A stretch of DNA of 24,337 nt. It comes from a virus. The number at the start of each line of letters is the position of its first letter. The first letter of the stretch is position 1. Shown one piece after another: positions 1 through 6,765 of the stretch. The DNA is taken from positions 1 to 24,337 of the IMG/VR virus record IMGVR_UViG_3300021185_000239; one strand, given 5' to 3'. Made by a program: the position numbers and the translations under genes. The notes beneath the pieces are model-generated. The model saw only the letters and a list, made by a program, of their open reading frames with translations. It did not search any database and was not told the DNA's origin.

Positions 1-188
1 GCCCATAGGGTACATGGATGACCCTGATGGACTGGCTTGTATAAGTCGTCACGATACATGTGCGGGTGATTGTCATGCAGTGCAGTCGACAACATCTGCG
101 CTTCTTCAATAACCATCTTGCGTAGATGTTTGTCACACTGGTCTTGCGCGGCAATCTTTGGACAAAGGTTCGTGACAAATCGGTTCAT
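1..188 (-). CDS. Partial phage protein, possible endonuclease V / pyrimidine-dimer glycosylase-like (N-terminus only)
   Basis: The gene starts at the ATG at 188-186 and runs off the left edge, leaving 62 open codons. The protein begins MNRFVTNLCPKIAAQ and carries a D-K-H-L-R-K-M-x3-E-E-A-Q-M-L segment at about residues 19-33, then a Cys/His-containing HQGHPCTLW near the break. I remember similar N-termini from phage proteins loosely linked to T4 endonuclease V-type pyrimidine-dimer glycosylases, where a DxHL helix precedes catalytic Glu; this is a family impression, not a proven match. The start codon overlaps the stop of the 65-aa gene upstream (ATGA), and an AAGGAG lies about 10 nt before it, so translation is probably coupled. 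With two thirds or more of the protein missing, function is uncertain. Confidence 0.6.
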   Translation of the reverse strand, partial: MNRFVTNLCPKIAAQDQCDKHLRKMVIEEAQMLSTALHDNHPHMYRDDLYKPVHQGHPCTLW

Positions 189-382
189 TGATGGTTTGCT
201 CCTTCCGTAGTTGTCGCCCAGATTGCGGCGATTGGTTCATCCCAAACTTCGGCCATCGGATACATGTCGACAGTGACGCCGTCATCTCCGTTGCCTATCA
301 TTACTGTCAAACCATGCGAGGGAACGTCGACGTATAGGTAGTCGTCGCCACTGTTGGTTTTGTCTATGACGAATGCTTCCAT
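185..382 (-). CDS. Small acidic protein of unknown function (65 aa)
   Basis: I do not recognise this 65-aa protein. It is acidic, with several Asp residues in its first half and no membrane segment or Cys motif, and looks like a compact single domain. Reality is supported by its packing: its ATG overlaps the stop of the 265-aa gene by one base, and its TGA overlaps the ATG of the truncated gene to the left. It is therefore the middle cistron of a coupled leftward operon of early-type small genes. An inhibitor of a host protein or an accessory nucleotide-metabolism protein would be typical for such a position, but nothing in the sequence selects one. Confidence 0.65.
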   Translation of the reverse strand: MEAFVIDKTNSGDDYLYVDVPSHGLTVMIGNGDDGVTVDMYPMAEVWDEPIAAIWATTTEGANHQ

Positions 383-1179
383 TACTCAGCCGCCTGTGCT
401 GGTGCTGGCAGTTGCTTGATGTGACGCAAGATGATGTTGCCGAGCGGTGTCTCGCAAGTCGACTGCACCCCACTGTCTGTGCATTCGGGGTACAACTTGG
501 CCACGAATGGCTCGGCCTCCGGCCATGCGGCTACGAGATTCTTCGTAGTCTTGGCAGTCTCGATGTTCTCGGTCAGTTCACGAGCCATACTCCGCATGTT
601 GTCGGACAAGGCACAGTGCATGCTGGTTGCCCAAGCCTTGGCGGCTAGGGCTGGTTGCAAGTCTGCTAGGTACTCATCAGGGACGGTGGTTCCGCTTCGT
701 GACGAGATTGTGCGGTTGGACTTCACATACGCGTAGCGCATGTCGCTAAAGACGCAACTAAAATGGCGGTCTTTTGGGAACAGAGACTTGTCCCAATCAA
801 ACTGGTCTTGCTCAACATTGAAGCCGAACCGCTCCGCACTCGTGACCTCAATGACGTCGCCATCACCAAAGGCCATCTGTCCGTATCGTTGTTCGTCGCC
901 ATAGAATGGATTGACCATGTTGTAGACTGTACGCAAGTCGTACACAGGCTTGTCCATGTCAACTTCCATACTCTCATCCACATGAACTCTGACAAATCGC
1001 TTGGCCAAGTCGGGCAAGGCGTCAATGTCGTCGAGGATTTTATCGTGTATTGGTGTCAGCAAGTCGCAAGCCTCGTTGTACTTGTCCATGATGGGCTTGA
1101 ACTCGTCCTTGCAAGCGAACACAGTCAGGATGGTTGCCAGTCTTTCGCGATTGGTGCGTGAGATTACTTTCGATTTCAT
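382..1179 (-). CDS. Nmad5-like phage protein (possible nucleotide-modification associated domain), 265 aa
   Basis: This is the largest gene of the leftward block. It has a basic N-terminus with R-x-x-R near residues 8-12, a long helical region with a DALP motif near residue 53, and a C-terminal part with an AAWPEAEPF motif followed by a PLGNIILRHIKQLP ending. This overall pattern (N-terminal helical stretch, 'aLP' motif, C-terminal 'aWPE..pf' and 'L..LP') resembles phage proteins assigned to nucleotide modification associated domain 5, a family known only by association with DNA-base modification loci. That link is from memory and needs a profile search. The start overlaps the TGA of the 47-aa ORF upstream. 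If correct, it may connect with the window-wide absence of GATC as an anti-restriction strategy, which is speculation. Confidence 0.75.
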   Translation of the reverse strand: MKSKVISRTNRERLATILTVFACKDEFKPIMDKYNEACDLLTPIHDKILDDIDALPDLAKRFVRVHVDESMEVDMDKPVYDLRTVYNMVNPFYGDEQRYGQMAFGDGDVIEVTSAERFGFNVEQDQFDWDKSLFPKDRHFSCVFSDMRYAYVKSNRTISSRSGTTVPDEYLADLQPALAAKAWATSMHCALSDNMRSMARELTENIETAKTTKNLVAAWPEAEPFVAKLYPECTDSGVQSTCETPLGNIILRHIKQLPAPAQAAE

Positions 1180-1319
1180 GTTGAACTCCCTTTGTTCATG
1201 AGATTGCAGATACGCTCAGCCTGTGCGCGTGTACGCGACTTGGCTTCGATGTATCCGGTTAAGATGCACCTCACGGCGTAGCCGCGAGGCGTGGTGATGA
1301 CGTGATATTTTCCAACCAT
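1176..1319 (-). CDS. Small basic protein of unknown function (47 aa)
   Basis: A 47-codon ORF begins at the ATG at 1319-1317 and reads MVGKYHVITTPRGYAV, then RCILTGYIEAKSRTRAQAE. It is basic (pI clearly above 9 by eye) and looks like a small beta-hairpin followed by a helix. Support comes from an upstream GGAG six to seven bases before the ATG and from its TGA overlapping the ATG of the 265-aa gene (ATGA). It is thus embedded in the chain of overlapping genes and fills what would otherwise be a 140-bp gap. I do not recognise a family. DNA binding is conceivable from the charge, but not shown. Confidence 0.6.
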   Translation of the reverse strand: MVGKYHVITTPRGYAVRCILTGYIEAKSRTRAQAERICNLMNKGSST

Positions 1320-1320
1320 G

Positions 1321-1410
1321 TCACGCTCCGTTGCAGGGACACATTGCCCATGCAAGCATTGCGACTATGCAAAACTCGATTGCATAGCGCTTTATGTCGT
1401 GGTCTCTCAC
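1321..1410 (-). CDS. Possible 29-aa membrane peptide (GTG start)
   Basis: A short reading frame could start at GTG 1410-1408, which overlaps the TAG stop of the 90-aa gene (TAGTG), and end with TGA at 1323-1321, one base before the ATG of the 47-aa ORF. The peptide begins MRDHDIKRYAIEFC and continues into a hydrophobic stretch IVAMLAWAM. An AAGGGA eight bases before the GTG could act as ribosome binding site. The exact fit between neighbours argues for translation, but the short length and GTG start make it uncertain. A longer reading of the same frame (to 1722) lies almost wholly antiphase to the 90-aa gene and is rejected. Confidence 0.35.
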   Translation of the reverse strand: MRDHDIKRYAIEFCIVAMLAWAMCPCNGA

Positions 1411-1682
1411 TACCACGTTCCCTTCACGCTCTGCTTTGAATCGGGGAACAGCCATGCAGGGTGACAAGTGCCTGTCTCCCATGTCCTGTCTGCGTGGTAA
1501 GTCGCTTGGCCACAACCAGTTACGAGGTTGGTGGCGACTAGCATGACCAAACCATAGATAGCCATGCCCACTGCGAAGTAACCGAAGATTTCCAGCAGTC
1601 GTCGCGCAAGCGACTTGCGGGTGTGAAGTTGTGCGTATTGTGATGGTGACAGCGATACTGTCATTCGTGTGCGTTTGCTCAT
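1410..1682 (-). CDS. Small single-span membrane protein (90 aa)
   Basis: The 90-aa product has a basic N-terminus (MSKRTRMTVSLSPSQYAQL), Arg/Lys residues just before a hydrophobic helix at about residues 34-55 (FGYFAVGMAIYGLVMLVATN), and a polar C-terminal tail with two Cys. The positive-inside pattern suggests a cytoplasmic N-terminus and an external tail of about 35 residues. A GGGAG six bases before the ATG is a strong ribosome binding site, and the start lies two bases after the stop of the 27-aa ORF. It is in a leftward operon of early-type genes rather than next to lysis genes. A role in superinfection exclusion or membrane takeover is possible, but I do not recognise the family. Confidence 0.6.
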   Translation of the reverse strand: MSKRTRMTVSLSPSQYAQLHTRKSLARRLLEIFGYFAVGMAIYGLVMLVATNLVTGCGQATYHADRTWETGTCHPAWLFPDSKQSVKGTW

Positions 1683-1684
1683 GA

Positions 1685-1768
1685 TTAACTCCCGAACAGA
1701 TAGGTGATGACGGCTTTGACAACGTGATAGACCTTGTCCAAGTCGTCCGGTGATAGAAATTCTTGCAT
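1685..1768 (-). CDS. Very small ORF, first cistron of the leftward operon (27 aa)
   Basis: The ORF reads MQEFLSPDDLDKVYHVVKAV and ends in ITYLFGS with TAA at 1687-1685. It is preceded by AGGAG eight bases before the ATG, and its stop lies two bases from the next start, so it looks like the first cistron after the promoter/operator region at 1789-1816. The peptide is amphipathic: an acidic helical start followed by a hydrophobic end. It may be a real microprotein or a leader peptide whose translation sets expression of the membrane protein behind it. No family is recognised. Confidence 0.45.
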   Translation of the reverse strand: MQEFLSPDDLDKVYHVVKAVITYLFGS

Positions 1769-1788
1769 AAATGACTCTCCTAAGTCGT

Positions 1789-1815
1789 GTTATATATGTG
1801 TGACAGTTGTGTCAC
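1789..1815 (-). promoter_or_regulatory. Possible leftward promoter overlapping the palindrome
   Basis: On the minus strand GTGACA (1815-1810, five of six matches to the sigma-70 -35 consensus) is followed after 15 bases by TATAAC (1794-1789, five of six matches to the -10). The spacing is two bases shorter than ideal. It would start transcription about 14 bases before the 27-aa ORF. The -35 element lies inside the 1799-1816 palindrome. Confidence 0.3.
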
Positions 1816-1816
1816 A
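1799..1816. promoter_or_regulatory. Operator-like inverted repeat
   Basis: The sequence TGTGACAgttgTGTCACA is a perfect inverted repeat with 7-bp arms around a 4-bp centre. It sits in the 49-bp gap between the 74-aa gene and the 27-aa ORF and overlaps the candidate -35 element. The half-site resembles TGTGA/TCACA of CRP-type regulators, but the spacing between those pentamers is 8 rather than 6 bases. It is not followed by a T-run in either direction, so a repressor or activator site fits better than a terminator. Confidence 0.45.
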
Positions 1817-1817
1817 G

Positions 1818-2042
1818 TTAGTCAAGCGTTGTGAATGATACGAATGCCGCAAGACCGCATGATTTGACTGCATCTTCCATTGCTGGTGATGCGTCCATGA
1901 TGGTGACGTCGCCCACGAGCGACTGGTTCGCAACCCACTGAGCGTCATTGAAGTCGAGGTTTGCGTGATTGTGTACGACGTCTGCAAGTTCATGCTCGAT
2001 GCCGTCGATTTGCGTGTGAACGCCGATTTGTACTGTTGCCAT
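1818..2042 (-). CDS. Small acidic protein of unknown function (74 aa)
   Basis: This 74-aa protein starts MATVQIGVHTQIDGIEHEL and is acidic and His-containing (an HNH triplet occurs in VVHNHANLDF, but without the rest of an HNH nuclease motif). A very good AGGAGG lies eight bases before the ATG. The gene sits between a strong terminator/hairpin on its upstream side and the operator-like palindrome downstream, so it may be expressed separately from its neighbours. The 5' leader shares an AACCA(A/G)CC...ATAGGAGG string with the leader of the 129-aa gene. No family recognised. Confidence 0.6.
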   Translation of the reverse strand: MATVQIGVHTQIDGIEHELADVVHNHANLDFNDAQWVANQSLVGDVTIMDASPAMEDAVKSCGLAAFVSFTTLD

Positions 2043-2070
2043 GATGATGTCCTCCTATGGCTGGTTGCGC

Positions 2071-2087
2071 GACTACAGGGTGTAGTC
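2071..2087. promoter_or_regulatory. 7-bp hairpin/palindrome before the 74-aa gene
   Basis: GACTACA-ggg-TGTAGTC forms a perfect 7-bp inverted repeat with a 3-base centre, lying between the terminator at 2090-2129 and the ribosome binding site of the 74-aa gene. On the transcript it would sit just after the terminator U-run. It may be an operator or an RNA stem at a processed 5' end. Confidence 0.4.
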
Positions 2088-2089
2088 AC

Positions 2090-2129
2090 AAAAAAAAGCC
2101 CCTCCCACGCACGGCGCGTGAGAGGGGCT
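2090..2129 (-). terminator. Intrinsic terminator of the 129-aa gene (leftward)
   Basis: Read leftward, AGCCCCTCtCACGC / GCGTGgGAGGGGCT form a 14-bp stem with one U-G wobble and a 5-base loop, followed by eight T. The wobble is a pair only on the minus-strand RNA (on the plus strand it is a C-A mismatch), which supports the leftward direction. It begins 18 bases after the stop of the 129-aa gene. Confidence 0.9.
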
Positions 2130-2146
2130 ATTGGGGTTAGTCGTGA

Positions 2147-2536
2147 TTACTTGGCGGTAAGCGCAGTCACGAATGCCTGCAACTCAGCAAGCTGAGCTTG
2201 CAACTCGGCCTTGGTCGCACGAGATGGCGCAGTATGCACTGGCGCAGGCGGTGTGATTGGCGCAGGCGCAACTGTGAGCATCGCGATGGCCTTGGACGTT
2301 GATGCGAAGCGCGCCGAGTTATGCGCGAGACCCTTGGCATCGTAATCCGCAAGGCGTTGCTTCAGCGAAGCTGACACAGCCGTCACGAAGTCGGACGGTG
2401 AGTCGTGTGCAATCGTGGCGCGTGCGGCCGCCATTGAGCCGATGCCAGCTATGATGGCGTTGCCCTTGGAAGCGTTAGCTTCCATCGCGGTCATGGTCAC
2501 GGAATGTACGTCAGGTGTGTGTGTAGTATTCTGCAT
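2147..2536 (-). CDS. Alanine-rich protein of unknown function (129 aa)
   Basis: The 129-aa product is rich in Ala, Thr and Ser, with a central region TAVSASLKQRLADYDAKG, a proline-rich linker (TVAPAPITPPAPV, about residues 91-103) and a C-terminal helix with heptad-like leucines (KAELQAQLAELQAFV) that could form a coiled coil. The ribosome binding site AGGAGGT is consensus-grade, five bases before the ATG, and the gene has its own strong terminator, suggesting high and independent expression. Short abundant phage proteins of this layout are often DNA-binding or host-takeover factors, but nothing identifies this one. It is the first gene of the leftward block after the divergent region. Confidence 0.65.
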   Translation of the reverse strand: MQNTTHTPDVHSVTMTAMEANASKGNAIIAGIGSMAAARATIAHDSPSDFVTAVSASLKQRLADYDAKGLAHNSARFASTSKAIAMLTVAPAPITPPAPVHTAPSRATKAELQAQLAELQAFVTALTAK

Positions 2537-2934
2537 GATTACCTCCTATGCAGGTTGGTTCGCCTCATCTCAGCAACAACGCCGAGCGGCACTAACTAAT
2601 CCCCCCATACCCCTTTGGGGTATAGGACGACATCCTCTCTAACCAGTTGTTATGATTACCAGACAGTTACAATAACCCATTGAATTGTAGAGATTTCAGT
2701 AGGTTTTCAAATTACGAGGGGAAAATACCACTAATATGCCCTCAGAAGGGACATGAAATCATAACAAATACAGTAACTTACACTACAGATTGTCGCGTTT
2801 TTGCCCATAGGGCAACACGACTTGGCCAACAGGGGGGGCGTAGCCCCCGTCCCGCCGCCGGGTTTTCTATATGCCATGTCCCACTAACAAATATTTCGCA
2901 CCAAAAAATGGAAACACTGTGACGGAAAAGATAC
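2537..2934. other. Divergent intergenic region with several hairpins
   Basis: This 398-bp stretch separates the leftward small genes from the rightward packaging operon and has no convincing gene. It is AT-rich from about 2640 to 2800 and holds four stems: ATACCCC-ttt-GGGGTAT at 2607-2623; a two-part hairpin at 2792-2821 around TTGCCC-ata-GGGCAA; GGGGGC-gta-GCCCCC at 2834-2848; and CCCG-ccgc-CGGG at 2851-2862 followed by TTTT. A divergent promoter pair must lie here, but the only sigma-70-like candidate I find is weak (TTGTTA 2647-2652, 15 bases, TACAAT 2668-2673, rightward). Confidence 0.6.
2792..2821 (-). promoter_or_regulatory. Bipartite RNA-like hairpin in the divergent region
   Basis: An inner stem TTGCCC/GGGCAA (2801-2806 with 2810-2815, loop ATA) is extended by GTCGCG/CACGAC (2792-2797 with 2816-2821) across a 3-base bulge. 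The single C-A mismatch in the outer stem becomes a G-U pair on the minus strand, which hints that the folded molecule is a leftward transcript leader. The assignment of strand rests on that one base. Confidence 0.35.
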
Positions 2935-3330
2935 ATGCCTAACGTAAGAAAAGAACCTAGCTCCACAAAAGGCACTGGCCTGCCCGCAGTAACTCCGCTG
3001 GAAGTCGACAGAGTCCGCCGGAGCGTACTGGACGTTGTACGCAAGCAAATGCCGGAGGTGCGCGAGGTACTGGCCGGAAATAAGAAGTGGGATGCTCAGC
3101 AAACCAGACTGTTTGGCATGATGCTGAATAAAGTCATGCCTGACTTACACCACTCGTTCAACGAACACACTGTTGAGAATAAACAAGCGCACGAACTTAC
3201 AATAGATGAACTGCAACGTATCGCGTCGCAAGTAGATGCCGTCGAAGCAGAATACGAAGAGGTAGAAAATGGCACTGACACCCCAGCAAGCGGCTCAACG
3301 ACTGCTCAAAATAGCTCAAGCGAAGGATAA
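2935..3330 (+). CDS. terS: Probable terminase small subunit (131 aa)
   Basis: The protein is helical and charged: a basic N-terminus, a central LFGMMLNKVMPDLHHSFNEH segment (about residues 59-78) and LTIDELQRIAS, ending in an acidic, Ser/Thr-rich tail. The 'LNKV.PDL' and 'T..EL..I' pieces match small terminase-type proteins I know from marine phages, and its place directly before TerL, with a 62-base overlap into it, is the standard packaging context. TerS binds the packaging site and loads TerL. The ribosome binding site is weak (GGAAAAGATAC before the ATG), fitting low expression. No classical helix-turn-helix is obvious by eye, so the call leans on position and motif. Confidence 0.7.
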   Translation: MPNVRKEPSSTKGTGLPAVTPLEVDRVRRSVLDVVRKQMPEVREVLAGNKKWDAQQTRLFGMMLNKVMPDLHHSFNEHTVENKQAHELTIDELQRIASQVDAVEAEYEEVENGTDTPASGSTTAQNSSSEG

Positions 3331-4882
3331 TTTTCATGGATTTGTTAAAGCACTTTACCCAGATTTTGAATTGGCCGACTTCCAAATGGAACTCATTGAC
3401 ACGTTGGATAGGCTTGAGAAAGACACTCTTGGATGCCGACGTCTTCTTATTACTATGCCGCCACGACATGGCAAATCTTGGTTGGCGTCAACTCTTTTTC
3501 CGGTGTATTACCTTGCTCGCCGACCAAATAGAAATGTTCTTGCGACGTCTTACAACCAAGACCTTGCTAAAACTTTCGGGCGTCAGACAAGAGACCATGC
3601 GCGTGAGCCAATCATTAGCCAAGCGTTTCCTGACTTTTATATGTCGGAAGAATCCAAAGCAGTAGACGACTGGCGCACTACATTCGGCGGTTCATACTAC
3701 GCAACTGGCATGGGCGGCTCTACGACTGGTCGTGCGGCCACTCTTTTGCTCATTGATGACCCCGTTAAAGCTCGTGAAGAAGCCGACAGCGCAACTCAGC
3801 GCAACAAGACTTGGTCATATTATGTGTCTGCTCTTACCACTCGTAAGCAACCAGAGCCAAACGGCGCGGCACCAATAGAAATAGTTATCCTGACGCGGTG
3901 GCACCCGGACGACTTGGCTGGGCGTATCATGGAGACTGAAGACTGGAAGGAGGGCGCATGGGCGCACATCAACTTCCCAGCAATCAGGAGTAAGGATACT
4001 AATGTCAAGAGGAGTGTGGCTGAACTGCCAGAAGAAGACCCTCGCTTCATACCGCAGGGCGAACTCAGTAAAGTATCACCATCGAAACGTCACTACTACG
4101 AAGCAAGAGAAGAAGCCCTGTGGCCAGACAGATTCCCAATCGAAGAGCTTAAAAAGCGAGAAAGACTAGACCCCAGAGAATTTGCCTCACTCTATCAGCA
4201 ATCTCCCTATATCCGTGGTGGTAATCTTATTAAGTCGGGATGGTGGAGAAAGGCAGAGGAGCCAGATTGCAATACCATCATTATCTCTTGCGATACCGCC
4301 TTTAAGAAAACAGAGACCGCTGACTACAGCGTAATGATGGTCTTGGGTATGGACAACAATGCGGACATGCACATTCTGGACATTGTTCGTGAGAGGTATG
4401 ACTTCCCAGAACTTAAACGTGCCGCCATTACCTTGAACGCTAAATGGCGCGGCAGGGGCTTGCGCGGCATGTATGTCGAGGACAAAGCGTCAGGCCAATC
4501 CCTCATTCAAGAGCTACGAACTCAATCAGGTATGTCGGTAATTCCCGTGAAGGTCGGAACCGATAAGGTCTCCAGATTAAACTCTGTACTGCCTCTTGTA
4601 GAGGGGGGACGAGTTTTCATACCGAATGAGGCATTATGGCTTGATAGCTTCATGGACGAGGCTCAGTCATTTCCGAATGGGAAGCACGACGACATGATTG
4701 ACGCCTTATCAATGGGGCTTGCCGCTTTATCAAAAATGGGCGGACAAGCAAGCGAGCTACTAAACTCGCCTATCAATATGGGTTCTTCATTGTCTGCCCA
4801 ATTTAACACAGGCAACGACGACAAATGGTGGGAACGACAAGTTGGTAAAGACGAAAATTTTAGAGGCTGGGGAGAAATCTGA
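3269..4882 (+). CDS. terL: Terminase large subunit, ATPase plus RNase H-like nuclease (537 aa)
   Basis: This is the DNA-packaging motor and nuclease. The N-terminal ATPase has Walker A PPRHGKSW at residues 64-71, Walker B LLLIDDP at 159-165 with Asp163/164, and a coupling-type motif VILTRWHPDDLAGR at 206-219. The C-terminal RNase H-like nuclease shows metal-binding acidic residues in SCDTAF (Asp342), YVEDKASG (Glu404/Asp405) and KHDDMIDAL (Asp474/475/478). Length is normal for a complete TerL. The start at 3269 is set by GAGG about seven bases upstream, which makes it overlap TerS by 62 bases. Its TGA overlaps the portal ATG. The headful versus cohesive-end strategy cannot be judged here. Confidence 0.96.
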   Translation: MALTPQQAAQRLLKIAQAKDNFHGFVKALYPDFELADFQMELIDTLDRLEKDTLGCRRLLITMPPRHGKSWLASTLFPVYYLARRPNRNVLATSYNQDLAKTFGRQTRDHAREPIISQAFPDFYMSEESKAVDDWRTTFGGSYYATGMGGSTTGRAATLLLIDDPVKAREEADSATQRNKTWSYYVSALTTRKQPEPNGAAPIEIVILTRWHPDDLAGRIMETEDWKEGAWAHINFPAIRSKDTNVKRSVAELPEEDPRFIPQGELSKVSPSKRHYYEAREEALWPDRFPIEELKKRERLDPREFASLYQQSPYIRGGNLIKSGWWRKAEEPDCNTIIISCDTAFKKTETADYSVMMVLGMDNNADMHILDIVRERYDFPELKRAAITLNAKWRGRGLRGMYVEDKASGQSLIQELRTQSGMSVIPVKVGTDKVSRLNSVLPLVEGGRVFIPNEALWLDSFMDEAQSFPNGKHDDMIDALSMGLAALSKMGGQASELLNSPINMGSSLSAQFNTGNDDKWWERQVGKDENFRGWGEI

Positions 4883-6765
4883 TGCGCTATAAGACTATGA
4901 CCAGCCCCTCAAAGAACGACGTAGTCGTAGACCTCAGCAACCTCGCAGAGCCTTTAATGGCCTACGAGGATATCAGTGACATGCTTTCTGACGACCAAGA
5001 GACCAAACTCATTGATTATGTACGCGCCTGCACCAAGATGTCTCATGAGCGTATCTCTCGCCGCTACGACCATTGGCGGGATGCTGACCGCGCACACGAC
5101 GTTTGGGTTCCAGAGAACGCTACAAAGTTTCGCGAGAAGGTAGTCGTAGCAGATACACGCGCTATCGCTGACACCGTACTCACATACCTCATGTCTGCCC
5201 TAGCAGGCCGCAACCCTATGTTCCAATTAGAGGGACTCAATCGTAAGTCGCGCCAATCAAGTATGATACTTGAGCGCCTACTGCACCAGCACATGCGACG
5301 CACCGCAGGCGAGGCGCGGCTTGCACAGATGCTCTTGGACTCCATCCGCTACGGCTTCGCTCCGACTAAGTGTGTGTGGAACGCTACGACAAAGACAAAC
5401 GACATTGTGAACTTTGACCCGCGCAGATGCTTCCCAGACCCCCGTGTTCAGTGGGGAGACTGGGAAAGGATGCAGTTCATAGTCTTTACAGACCACATGA
5501 GTACCAATGCCCTGCTCGGTTCTAACCAATACCCCAAAGTCGCCAAGTATCCGGGACTACGCCGCAAAGAAGGTGTACGTCATTCATGGGATGCTCACGG
5601 CTGGTTCAAAGAAGAAGGGCGTGGCCTTTCAATCAACCCCGAAGAACCTCAAGGGCAAGAGAACGGCTACCACTTCACACTACAGGACAGCCGCATAGTC
5701 GATGAGGCGTGGGTACGCTTCAATGGTTACGAGCTTGGCCTCGACAACCTAGAACAAGTTTGGTTGCTAGTGACTATTCTGGACGAAGGCGCGGTTATTA
5801 ACTGCCGTCTAAACCCGTATGGGCGGCAGTTCCCCGTCACAATCGGCGGCCTGTACCACGACAGCCACAAGACATACGGCCAATCACTGTACGACTTACT
5901 ACTTCCTCTACACGAAATAAGCACATGGCTACTTCGTAGCCGTGTCGACAACGTGCAGGCGGCTCTAAACAACCTAATATTCGTAGACCCGACCTCTGTC
6001 AGTGTCCCAGACTTAATTGACAGAAATCCGTGGGGGCTTGTGCGTACTCTCCCCGGTACAAAGCCCGGTGACGGTGTGTTCATCGCAGAGATACCAGATG
6101 TAACACGCGGCCACTGGCAAGACATTGGCGCTATGTCCGACTTAAAGCAAAGAGTATCTGCCGCTTCAGACGCCCAGCAGGGCATGCCTACAGCGGATGG
6201 CATACGGACAGCCACAGAAATCCAGCGTCTTACCCAGCTTGGCTCTCAACGACTTGGTGTTATTTCTCGTATCATGTCGTCAACTACGGTGCGTCCTCTC
6301 GTGAGGATGATGGTCGGGAACTTACAAGACGCCCTAGAATATGAAGGCTCACTTCGCATTACGGGCGGAGATAGCCCCGGCGAACTGACCAACATGATTA
6401 AGGACGACTACCTAGACTTTGACATCAGCATGTTGCAAGGCGACATCGACTACCTAGTCGTAGACGGCACGCTTCCGGTTGAGCCAACTCGCAATGCAGA
6501 GACATGGATGAACATGCTTCAAGTCATGGGCCAGACTGGACTGAACATGGAATACAAAGTCGGCAAGATTGCAGAAGAAGCTATCCGTTCTATGGGTGTC
6601 AGCGACTTAGAACAGTTCAAGATTACCCAGCAAGAGCAAGAGCAAGGCCCAACTCCCTCTCAGCAAATATCCATGATGGAAAAGATGCGTGGTGCGAACA
6701 TCATGCCTCAAGAGCAAATGGAACGTGAGATTGAAAAGGGCAACCTAAAGAGGATGGGCGAATGA
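4882..6765 (+). CDS. Portal protein (627 aa)
   Basis: The portal forms the dodecameric ring at the capsid vertex through which DNA enters and leaves. The length, the position after TerL and the sequence pattern support the call: a helical N-terminal stem region (around DYVRACTKMSHERISRRYDHW), a central beta-rich wing with Trp/Asp-rich strands, then a long helical region containing AASDAQQGMPTADGIRTAT, where many podovirus portals have their crown-proximal helix, and a Gln/Glu/Met-rich C-terminus (SQQISMMEKMRG). The start overlaps the TerL stop (TGATG) with GGAG upstream; an internal ATG at codon 6 is possible. The stop overlaps the next ATG (ATGA). It matches P22/SU10-like large portals better than HK97-type ones. 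Confidence 0.9.
   Translation: MRYKTMTSPSKNDVVVDLSNLAEPLMAYEDISDMLSDDQETKLIDYVRACTKMSHERISRRYDHWRDADRAHDVWVPENATKFREKVVVADTRAIADTVLTYLMSALAGRNPMFQLEGLNRKSRQSSMILERLLHQHMRRTAGEARLAQMLLDSIRYGFAPTKCVWNATTKTNDIVNFDPRRCFPDPRVQWGDWERMQFIVFTDHMSTNALLGSNQYPKVAKYPGLRRKEGVRHSWDAHGWFKEEGRGLSINPEEPQGQENGYHFTLQDSRIVDEAWVRFNGYELGLDNLEQVWLLVTILDEGAVINCRLNPYGRQFPVTIGGLYHDSHKTYGQSLYDLLLPLHEISTWLLRSRVDNVQAALNNLIFVDPTSVSVPDLIDRNPWGLVRTLPGTKPGDGVFIAEIPDVTRGHWQDIGAMSDLKQRVSAASDAQQGMPTADGIRTATEIQRLTQLGSQRLGVISRIMSSTTVRPLVRMMVGNLQDALEYEGSLRITGGDSPGELTNMIKDDYLDFDISMLQGDIDYLVVDGTLPVEPTRNAETWMNMLQVMGQTGLNMEYKVGKIAEEAIRSMGVSDLEQFKITQQEQEQGPTPSQQISMMEKMRGANIMPQEQMEREIEKGNLKRMGE

Noticed and set aside
1321-1722. A 133-codon leftward ORF
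   Set aside because: It overlaps the 90-aa membrane protein gene in another frame over most of its length and has no good ribosome binding site; only its last 29 codons fit between neighbours.
2748-2882. GGGACATG (2748-2755) and CATGTCCC (2875-2882) as a long-range inverted repeat
   Set aside because: Only 8 bp over more than 100 bp of separation, which is expected by chance in this much sequence.
2680-2922. Plus-strand ORF of 80 codons in the divergent region
   Set aside because: It runs through the hairpins and AT-rich core, has no clear ribosome binding site and no protein-like composition.
5727-6215. 162-codon minus-strand ORF inside the portal gene
   Set aside because: Antisense shadow of a confidently identified gene, with Ser/Arg/Pro-rich composition typical of such shadows.
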